Source: JAYREN01 sp963663375
GTDB taxonomy: Bacteria > Acidobacteriota > Holophagae > Holophagales > Holophagaceae
Direction: 5' to 3'
NCBI GenBank assembly: GCA_963663375.1
Contig: OY760195.1
Location: forward strand, 1,674,001 to 1,738,000
Length of the DNA: 64,000 nucleotides
Each line of letters begins with the position of its first letter. Positions within the stretch are counted from its first letter, which is position 1. Shown in pieces: positions 58,844-64,000 of this stretch. The translations under genes were made by a program, and so were the position numbers. A model generated the notes under the pieces. The model made no database searches. It was given only the letters and a program-made list of their open reading frames with translations, and was not told where the DNA came from.

Positions 58844-59518
58844 ATGGAATTCCTTCGCTGGATGATGAGCTTTCTGCACCGGCTCACCTCGCCCCAGGAC
58901 CTGAACGTGATGGCGGCCAATATGGGCGGCTGGCTCTATGTGCTGCTCTTCGCCATCGTGTTCTGCGAAACAGGGCTGGTGATATTGCCGTTCTTGCCTG
59001 GCGACAGCCTGCTCTTCGCCCTGGGCGCCCTGGGGGCGCTGCCGGGCACTCCCATCAACCTGCCCCTCATCTCGCTGCTGCTCGTCATCGCCGCGGTGCT
59101 GGGCGATGCCGTGAACTACACCATCGGAGCCCGCCTGGGGCCTGCGGTCTTCCACGGGGACCAAGGCCGCTGGCTGAACCGCAAGCATCTCCAGACCGCC
59201 CATGAGTTCTATGAACGACACGGCGGAAAGACCATCATCCTGGCGCGGTTCGTCCCCATCGTGCGTACCTTCGCGCCCTTCGTGGCCGGGATCGGAAAGA
59301 TGAGCTACCCGCGCTTCGCCCTCTACAACGTGACCGGCGCGGTCCTGTGGGTGGGCCTCCTGGTGACCGCCGGGCGCATCTTTGGTGGCATTCCCTGGGT
59401 GCAGCGGAACTTCGAGACCGTGCTCATCGCCATCGTGCTGATCTCGGTGCTGCCTGCCGTCCTCGAGTTCCTGAAGGCGAGAACCCGGGCCCGCAAGAGC
59501 GCCGCGCCCGAAGCCTGA
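58844..59518 (+). CDS. DedA-family membrane protein
   Basis: The 224-residue protein has several hydrophobic helices and the DedA/VTT signature: FCETGLVILPFLPGDSLLF, YTIGARLG, and ILARFVPIVRTFAPFVAGIGKM, with the conserved Arg residues of the re-entrant loop. DedA proteins act as lipid (undecaprenyl-phosphate or phosphatidylethanolamine) flippases and need the proton-motive force. AAGGGAG precedes ATG 58844. No partner gene is adjacent. Confidence 0.9.
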   Translation: MEFLRWMMSFLHRLTSPQDLNVMAANMGGWLYVLLFAIVFCETGLVILPFLPGDSLLFALGALGALPGTPINLPLISLLLVIAAVLGDAVNYTIGARLGPAVFHGDQGRWLNRKHLQTAHEFYERHGGKTIILARFVPIVRTFAPFVAGIGKMSYPRFALYNVTGAVLWVGLLVTAGRIFGGIPWVQRNFETVLIAIVLISVLPAVLEFLKARTRARKSAAPEA

Positions 59519-59536
59519 CGGGATTTGCGGGGCCCT

Positions 59537-60262
59537 CTACTTCAGCTCCGCCAGCCACCCGCGCACATAGCTCCGCGCCCCCTCGGTGGCTTCCCGCCCC
59601 GCCCGGTAGGCCATTTTCCACTCGCCAGGCTTGGCCTCGAAGGCCTTGTTGGAGAAGTATTTCCGCCCATTCTGAAGGGACACGCCAGCCCCATAATCCA
59701 CGCCATCGGTGACGGCCAGGAAGTGCTGCAGGGCCTTCTTCAAAGGCAGCGCTGGATCCTTGGGCGGCGCATCGGAATCCCCTCGTCCGGTTCCAACCTG
59801 ACCGGCGACCCCGGCCTTTTCCGCCTTCGCCTTGGCGATGGCTTTCCGCATCTCAGCCTGCTGGGCCGGTGGCAGCATCGGCATCATCTGTTCCATCTGC
59901 TGCACGGCCGCATCCAGCTGCCCCTTCACCTGGGCCTCCGCCGCGGCGCGGCGCTGTTCCGGATCCTCCCCGCCCGTGAACTGGCCACGGTACTCCGCCC
60001 ACCGGCGTTTGAAGGCCTCCGAGGCGTAATAGGCCTTGGCCTTGGTCCCCAGGGCTTCCACGGCGGACTTGCGCTGGAGCACGGCCAACGCGCGCATGGC
60101 CGGCGTAATCCGCAGATGGGGCAGCCGCTCCGGCTCCTTCACGAACTGGAAACAGGCCTCCTCAAACTCGGCCTGGTTCAGTCCCAGGCTAAGCAGAATA
60201 TCGGCGGCCAGGAGCACTCCGGGCACGGCAAGACAGAGAGCGAGGCTTCCTGCATATCGCAT
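59537..60262 (-). CDS. Secreted helical protein of unknown function
   Basis: The 241-residue protein starts with a signal peptide (MRYAGSLALCLAVPGVLLAA). It is then helical and rich in Ala, Lys, Gln and Met, with MMPMLPPAQQAEMRKAIAKA as a possible coiled coil. No family is recognised. ATG 60262 is chosen for GGAGTTCTCG upstream. It is divergent from smpB and convergent with dedA. Exported, charged helical proteins of this kind can be chaperones or surface structures, but nothing here decides that. Confidence 0.55.
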   Translation of the reverse strand: MRYAGSLALCLAVPGVLLAADILLSLGLNQAEFEEACFQFVKEPERLPHLRITPAMRALAVLQRKSAVEALGTKAKAYYASEAFKRRWAEYRGQFTGGEDPEQRRAAAEAQVKGQLDAAVQQMEQMMPMLPPAQQAEMRKAIAKAKAEKAGVAGQVGTGRGDSDAPPKDPALPLKKALQHFLAVTDGVDYGAGVSLQNGRKYFSNKAFEAKPGEWKMAYRAGREATEGARSYVRGWLAELK

Positions 60263-60356
60263 CGAGAACTCCTGAGTGATTGGGTTTACGGAATCATACG
60301 CGTGTACCGCCGCCATGGGAAAAGTGCCTGGAAGTCTCCCATTTCTGGGCAGAGGC

Positions 60357-60362
60357 TACACT
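60357..60362 (+). promoter_or_regulatory. -10-like element directly before smpB
   Basis: TACACT is followed by 8 nt and ATG 60371, with no ribosome binding site. It fits the leaderless pattern seen at several genes of the window. Confidence 0.4.
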
Positions 60363-60370
60363 GTCCCTCT

Positions 60371-60823
60371 ATGAGTGATGATCTCGTCCGCAATCGCAAG
60401 GCCTTCCACACCTACCACATTCTCGAATCCTGGGAGGCCGGGCTCGCCCTCGTGGGCACGGAGGTCAAATCCCTGCGGGCGGGCAAGGGCCAGCTGCAGG
60501 ATGCCTACGTGGATGTGCAGGGCACGGAGCTCTGGCTCAAGCAGGCCCACATTTCCCCTTACGATTTCGGCACCGATGCCAACCACGATCCCCTGCGCCC
60601 CCGCAAGCTACTGCTCAACCGCGCCGAGATCACGAAGATCGTCGCCAAGGCCACCCGCAAGGGCTACACCATCATCCCCCTGGCCATCTACCTGACCCCC
60701 AAGGGGATTATCAAGGTCAAGATCGCCCTCGCCGAAGGCAAGACCCTGGGCGACAAGCGCGAAGCCCTCAAGGAACGGGAAAACAAACGAGAAATGGACC
60801 GCGTGCGCAAAGGCGAGCTGTAG
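60371..60823 (+). CDS. smpB: SsrA-binding protein SmpB
   Basis: The 150-residue protein has the SmpB fold: NRKAFHTYHILESWEAGL at the N-terminus, GTEVKSLRAGKGQLQDAYV, and the basic C-terminal tail KREALKERENKREMDRVRKG, which enters the ribosomal decoding site. SmpB brings tmRNA to stalled ribosomes. No tmRNA gene is seen within the window. The start lacks a ribosome binding site but has TACACT 8 nt upstream. Confidence 0.95.
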   Translation: MSDDLVRNRKAFHTYHILESWEAGLALVGTEVKSLRAGKGQLQDAYVDVQGTELWLKQAHISPYDFGTDANHDPLRPRKLLLNRAEITKIVAKATRKGYTIIPLAIYLTPKGIIKVKIALAEGKTLGDKREALKERENKREMDRVRKGEL

Positions 60824-60830
60824 CCGGGTC

Positions 60831-60861
60831 ACTCGGAACGCTGCAGTGCAGCGTTCCGAGT
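60831..60861 (+). terminator. Hairpin after smpB
   Basis: ACTCGGAACGCTGC (60831-60844) pairs perfectly with GCAGCGTTCCGAGT (60848-60861) around a 3-nt loop, 7 nt after the smpB stop. No T-run follows, so it may stabilise the mRNA end rather than terminate by itself. Confidence 0.6.
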
Positions 60862-60952
60862 GGGCCCCCGGCCAGCGAGCATAGTCTGCGCATGGGTCGC
60901 CTCCTCCACCCTCACCAAGCGGGCCCCCGCTCAGCGAGCATCATCTCCACAG
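60862..60952. repeat. Imperfect direct repeat after smpB
   Basis: GGGCCCCCGGCCAGCGAGCAT begins at 60862 and GGGCCCCCGCTCAGCGAGCAT at 60921, a 59-nt period. The remaining DNA up to 61023 has no gene. The repeat function is unknown. Confidence 0.6.
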
Positions 60953-61023
60953 AGGTCGCGCACCCAGAGGGCCAGCCCGCCGGAGTAAGGCGGACAGACT
61001 CCGATGCGCCCGGAGAAAGCAGT

Positions 61024-61542
61024 CTATTCCGCCTTCGCTTCCTTCTTCCCCAGCGCTTCCAGTTCATCCTTGGGCAGCCGATAGATCCAGCGCCCCGTGA
61101 CCCGATCGAAGATATCGAAGCAGGCCAGCCAGTTCAGGAGGCCCGCCACCATCAGATAGGTAGCGCCATATTCCTGGGTCAGGTTGCGCACAGGCTCGGC
61201 CGCTGAGCCGCCAAAGGCCCAGGCAAAGAGGCTGTAGACCGGCCCGACACCCGCAGTACCCAGGGCGCCGAGGGTGGGCATCCATTCGAAGGGATCCGTT
61301 TTCGGCACGAAGACCCCGCCCGGAATGCCATTGACGGCGCCGAAATGGAGCTGGAGAAAGGCCAGGAGACAGAAGACGAGGCTCACCCCCAAAAGCACCT
61401 TGGCCCGCAGTTTCTCGCCGATGGTCCAGTAGCCGAGTCCGGGCACCAGCCAGTTGAGGAGGATGGGCTTCCAGCTGGCCTTGAAGGCCTTCATGCGACG
61501 GAGGGGAGGGGCGATCTGAGGAAGGACGGCAGGCTCGGTCAT
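61024..61542 (-). CDS. Small integral membrane protein of unknown function
   Basis: The 172-residue protein has three hydrophobic segments. One begins LLNWLVPGLGYWTIGEKLRA, a pattern of small acidobacterial membrane proteins related to the TM2 group; the next is LLGVSLVFCLLAFLQ and the last near YLMVAGLLNWLACFDIFDR. The C-terminus is charged and cytoplasmic. It is upstream of a terminator-like hairpin, and on the same strand as rpsF-rpsR but not co-transcribed. The function cannot be deduced. Confidence 0.65.
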   Translation of the reverse strand: MTEPAVLPQIAPPLRRMKAFKASWKPILLNWLVPGLGYWTIGEKLRAKVLLGVSLVFCLLAFLQLHFGAVNGIPGGVFVPKTDPFEWMPTLGALGTAGVGPVYSLFAWAFGGSAAEPVRNLTQEYGATYLMVAGLLNWLACFDIFDRVTGRWIYRLPKDELEALGKKEAKAE

Positions 61543-61560
61543 GGGAATAGGGTATCCCGG

Positions 61561-61626
61561 GAAAGGGCCCTCTTGCGACGGCCCTTTCGTGAATACAAAG
61601 CGGGCCGCCCAGGGGCGGCCCGCTTT
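61561..61626 (-). terminator. Double terminator hairpin after rpsR
   Basis: AAAGCGGGCCGCCC (61597-61610) pairs with GGGCGGCCCGCTTT (61613-61626), with a T-rich tail on the minus strand. A second stem, GAAAGGGCC (61561-61569) with GGCCCTTTC (61580-61588), lies just beyond. Both follow the rpsF-rpsR transcript. Confidence 0.8.
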
Positions 61627-61642
61627 TCAGAGCATGAGGAAT

Positions 61643-61906
61643 CTAGTCGGTGGCGAAAGGCAGCAGCGCAATGTTGCGAGCGCGCTTGATCGCTTCCACG
61701 AGCATGCGCTGATGAAGGGCGCACACGCCGCTGGTGCGGCGGGGCAGCACCTTGCCGCGCTCGGGGGTGAAGCCCTGGAGGGTCTTCACGTCCTTGTAGT
61801 CGATGAGCGTGGACTTCTCGACGCAGAACTTGCAGAACTTGCTGCGCCGACCGCCAAATTGCTTCTTCTTCTTGGGCTTGCCTTTTCCGTCTGTGCGGCG
61901 CTTCAT
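61643..61906 (-). CDS. rpsR: 30S ribosomal protein bS18
   Basis: The 87-residue protein has the bS18 core (LIDYKDVKTLQGF, RNIALLPFA at the end) and an N-terminal KFCKFC pair that could bind zinc. It is part of the small-subunit platform and binds bS6. The start overlaps the rpsF stop by 4 nt, giving the common rpsF-rpsR pair, without ssb between them. Its basic KKKK tract at the start is typical of the family. Confidence 0.95.
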   Translation of the reverse strand: MKRRTDGKGKPKKKKQFGGRRSKFCKFCVEKSTLIDYKDVKTLQGFTPERGKVLPRRTSGVCALHQRMLVEAIKRARNIALLPFATD

Positions 61907-62292
61907 CCCATCACCTCTTCAGCGGAACGCTCCTTGATGCCAGCGGCGGCCTTGCGCTTGGCTTCGCGCGCATAGCGGACCTTCTGGCGGTCAGCGGCCT
62001 TGGCCTCCACGTCCATGCGAACGGACATGAACTTGATGACGGAGTCGTTGTTGCGGAAACGACGCTCCAGCTCGGCGATGAGGTTGGAACCCGCGTTCAT
62101 CTCGAACAGGGTGTAGTAGCCCTCGCTGAACTTCTGGACTTCGTAGGCCAACTTCTTGCGGCCCCACTTGTCGGTCTTGAGCAGTTCGCCACCCTGCTCG
62201 GCGACGATTCCCTCGAAGTGGCGCACGAGCTCATCTGCCTGCTCGTCCGTCAACGTCGGGGAGGCAATGAAGATCGTCTCGTATCGACGCAT
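61903..62292 (-). CDS. rpsF: 30S ribosomal protein bS6
   Basis: The 129-residue protein is bS6: MRRYETIFIASPTLTDEQ at the start, WGRKKLAYEV in the middle and IKFMSVRMDV near residue 95. The C-terminal tail is basic and longer than in E. coli. It forms the bS6:bS18 heterodimer on the 30S platform. GAGGATG precedes ATG 62292. About 147 nt separate it from pth, room for a leader that may bind the bS6:bS18 pair. Confidence 0.95.
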   Translation of the reverse strand: MRRYETIFIASPTLTDEQADELVRHFEGIVAEQGGELLKTDKWGRKKLAYEVQKFSEGYYTLFEMNAGSNLIAELERRFRNNDSVIKFMSVRMDVEAKAADRQKVRYAREAKRKAAAGIKERSAEEVMG

Positions 62293-62439
62293 TCATCCTC
62301 CTTATGGATGTGAAGCTCCGGGTCGTTCCCAACCACGACGATTCGCGGCGGGTCCGGAGCAAGGAGAGCTCCCCAGCGGGGAGCGTGAACGAACAGCATC
62401 TCAGGATGTGGCTTGATTCTCAAGGGAAAATGCCAGCGA

Positions 62440-63030
62440 TCAACCCAGCGGCTCCTCACTCCAGAAGGCCGCACCATTCACCAATCCCGGTAGTTCTGAA
62501 AGGTCCTGACAGGCCCCCAGGTGCTCCATGAACCGCGCGAAGGGCGCGTCCAGAGCCTCGATGCGCTTCCATTCATCCTCGGTCCACTCCTGAAGGACGA
62601 ATTCGTGCAGGGGTCGAGTGAAGGGCCCCACCCCCAGCCGCAACCGGGCGAACCCCGAAGTCCCGAGATGATCGATCACGCTCTGCACGCCGTTGTGCCC
62701 CCCGGCGCTGCCTTCCAGCCGGAACCGCCCCACCCCCAGCGGCAGGTCCTTGTCGTCGAAGAGCACAACGAGGCGCGCAGGATCGATGTCCGCCCCCACG
62801 GCCTCGCCCACCACCTGGCCGGAGAGGTTCATGTAGGTGGCGGGCACCAGGGCCTGGAAGGGCTCCTGGAGGCGATAGAGCGTCCCCGTCTGGAAACGCC
62901 GCGCGACGGTCGGTTCCGGCCCGTTGCGGCGCATCCATCGCTGAAGCATGAGCCGCCCCAGGTTGTGCCGGGTGGCGGCGTAGTCCTCCCCCGGATTTCC
63001 CAGCGGCACCAGGATCCACACAGGTTTCAC
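62440..63030 (-). CDS. pth: Peptidyl-tRNA hydrolase
   Basis: The protein of about 196 residues has all Pth residues: the N-terminal LGNPGEDYAATRHNLG with the catalytic His, TYMNLSG, FDDKDLPLG with the catalytic Asp, and GSAGGHNGVQSVI. The enzyme releases peptides from peptidyl-tRNA. The first codon is GTG at 63030 immediately after AGGGG; GTG at 63021 has better spacing and would give the usual short N-terminus. A terminator separates it from rplY, so it may have its own promoter or read-through from rplY, the usual neighbour. Confidence 0.93.
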   Translation of the reverse strand: MKPVWILVPLGNPGEDYAATRHNLGRLMLQRWMRRNGPEPTVARRFQTGTLYRLQEPFQALVPATYMNLSGQVVGEAVGADIDPARLVVLFDDKDLPLGVGRFRLEGSAGGHNGVQSVIDHLGTSGFARLRLGVGPFTRPLHEFVLQEWTEDEWKRIEALDAPFARFMEHLGACQDLSELPGLVNGAAFWSEEPLG

Positions 63031-63034
63031 CCCC

Positions 63035-63069
63035 TAAACAAATGGCCGCTCCAGGCGGCCATTTGTTTA
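63035..63069 (-). terminator. Terminator between rplY and pth
   Basis: TAAACAAATGGCCG (63035-63048) pairs with CGGCCATTTGTTTA (63056-63069) across a 7-nt loop. On the minus strand TTTGTTTA gives a U-rich 3' edge. It lies 15 nt after rplY and directly before pth. Confidence 0.8.
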
Positions 63070-63084
63070 CCCGAAGAAAGCGAA

Positions 63085-63732
63085 CTACTTCTTGTCGTCC
63101 TTCTTGCCCTTGGCGACCACGACTTCGGGCTCCTTGGCGGCGGCAGCACCTTCGACGACCTCTTCTTCGGCCTTCTTGCCGTGCACGGAGCAGATCACGT
63201 TGTGGGCATCGCCCAGCACCGTGAGGTGGGCATCGAGCTGGATCTGGTCCAGGCGGATGACATCGCCGACCACCAGGTGGTCAACGTTCACATCGATGTG
63301 GGCGGGGATGAAGGCGGGGAGGCACTCCACCTCGATGGTCCGGTGCACGAAGTCCAGCATTCCGCCTTCCTTCACGCCCGCAGGGGTGCCCTTGAGCACG
63401 ATGGGGACGTGCACCTTCACCTTGTGGGTGGGGTCGACGCGCATGAAATCCACGTGGGAAAGGCGGCCGGTGACGGGGTCGCGCTGCAGATCCTTGATGA
63501 TGACGTGGCGCTTGATGTCCGTACCCTCGCGCTGGAGGTGGATCATCGTGTTCATGCCGGTCTCGCTGGCCAGGATGCGGGCCACGATTTTGGGGCTGAT
63601 GCCCACGGAAACGGCCGCCTCGCCCAGACCGTAGATGGTCGCGGGGATGAGGCCGGTCTTGCGGAGTTCGCGGGATGAGGCCTTGCCGACCGTCTCACGC
63701 TTGGCTACCAGAATGGCTTCATTGGTGCTCAT
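63085..63732 (-). CDS. rplY: 50S ribosomal protein bL25/general stress protein CTC
   Basis: The 215-residue protein is the long, CTC-type bL25: an N-terminal 5S-rRNA-binding domain (KASSRELRKTGLIPATIYG; VIIKDLQRDPVTGRLSHVDF), a C-terminal beta domain (VPIVLKGTPAGVKEGGML) and a Glu/Ala/Lys tail. It stabilises the 5S RNP. AGGAGGAACC precedes ATG 63732. The pth gene follows, the usual rplY-pth arrangement. Confidence 0.95.
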   Translation of the reverse strand: MSTNEAILVAKRETVGKASSRELRKTGLIPATIYGLGEAAVSVGISPKIVARILASETGMNTMIHLQREGTDIKRHVIIKDLQRDPVTGRLSHVDFMRVDPTHKVKVHVPIVLKGTPAGVKEGGMLDFVHRTIEVECLPAFIPAHIDVNVDHLVVGDVIRLDQIQLDAHLTVLGDAHNVICSVHGKKAEEEVVEGAAAAKEPEVVVAKGKKDDKK

Positions 63733-63898
63733 GGTTCCTCCTACCAGGCTGACGACGCAGCCCTCTCGTTGGTTTCGGGCCGGGCGACCCGTGCCCGGAA
63801 ATCGGGCGAAGGGTCAGCATACCCCGAAAGGCCTTTATTCCCTAGGCAAAATCCCGAATCCACCCGGAGGATGTCACACCGTTGAAACCCAGCCGTTG

Positions 63899-63904
63899 GA
63901 TAAT
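63899..63904 (+). promoter_or_regulatory. -10-like element directly before ppk1
   Basis: GATAAT is followed by GGCGTC and ATG 63911, 6 nt apart, with no ribosome binding site. It fits the leaderless pattern. Confidence 0.4.
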
Positions 63905-63910
63905 GGCGTC

Positions 63911-64000
63911 ATGAGTCGCGCCCATCTCCGCCCCGAGGACATCCTGAACCGCGAGCTGAGCTGGCTCGCCTTCAATGAGCGCGTGCTGGAGGAGGCCGAG
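63911..64000 (+). CDS. ppk1: Polyphosphate kinase 1, N-terminus (partial)
   Basis: Only 30 codons are in the window. They read into LNRELSWLAFNERVLEEA, the highly conserved N-terminal block of PPK1, which makes polyphosphate from ATP. The start is ATG 63911; the remainder lies beyond the window edge. Confidence 0.85.
   Translation, partial: MSRAHLRPEDILNRELSWLAFNERVLEEAE

Noticed and set aside
60824..61023. tmRNA gene next to smpB
   Set aside because: No tRNA-like ends, tag reading frame or CCA were found in this gap.

Overview
The window is GC-rich, gene-dense DNA from a Gram-negative, probably anaerobic or facultative bacterium. A Flx-Hdr electron-transfer operon, an Oar-type TonB-dependent receptor, lipoproteins, DsbD, several LytTR and PAS regulators and a Hanks-type kinase with a TPR-like tail together fit Acidobacteriota, most likely class Holophagae (Geothrix/Holophaga-like). 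That placement is inference; there is no rRNA gene in the window, and I found no tRNA gene or CRISPR array.

Layout. 1-180: edge of an unknown membrane protein. 507-7232: seven-gene hdrCBA-flxDCBA operon, a predicted NADH-linked, flavin-based electron-bifurcating complex. 7333-9829: Na+/H+ antiporter-type carrier and an orphan MoxR ATPase. 10027-17997: small Cys-rich protein, large Ser/Thr kinase, two-gene NitT/TauT-type ABC importer, then a 161-bp tandem repeat and a single-domain response regulator. 18530-23838: PBP4-type peptidase, pseudopilin-like protein, HD-GYP/GAF protein, FabD-like transacylase, two cold-shock genes. 24011-29906: Mtd1-like FolD homologue, endonuclease III fused to a BtuF-like domain, double thioredoxin protein, LDH/MDH-family dehydrogenase, YgjV-like membrane protein. 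30003-35157: Hsp20, DsbD, HD hydrolase, and a PAS-LytTR-PAS operon. 35337-42871: PTPS-III-type pterin enzyme, polysaccharide deacetylase lipoprotein, FtsK, TonB-dependent receptor. 42925-44038: IS30-family insertion. 44194-48434: a cohesin-like lipoprotein next to a large secreted Asp-box protein ending in a dockerin. 48726-60262: P460/c-type haem membrane protein, GmhA, HemW-like enzyme, hybrid kinase, LytS/LytTR pair, prolyl aminopeptidase, DedA, secreted unknown. 60371-64000: SmpB, small membrane protein, rpsF-rpsR, pth, rplY, start of ppk1.

How the genes work together. The Flx-Hdr operon is the metabolic centrepiece: FlxA (FAD, NAD and 2Fe-2S), FlxB/FlxC (4Fe-4S) and FlxD (MvhD-like) should pass electrons from NADH to HdrA, which bifurcates them to ferredoxin and to a disulfide-type acceptor through HdrBC. 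DsbD, two TlpA-type thioredoxin domains and the P460-type protein add envelope redox capacity. Signalling is rich (four response-regulator domains in the window plus HD-GYP, PAS and kinase proteins).

The most unusual items are: an adjacent cohesin-like lipoprotein and dockerin protein; gene-tail duplications with a period near 160 bp at two unrelated genes; the endonuclease III-BtuF fusion; an FolD homologue resembling yeast Mtd1 with no catalytic lysine; a kinase whose ribosome binding site lies in a strong hairpin and whose 5' end appears frameshifted; and a group of genes with a -10-like hexamer 6-8 nt before the start codon, suggesting leaderless mRNAs.
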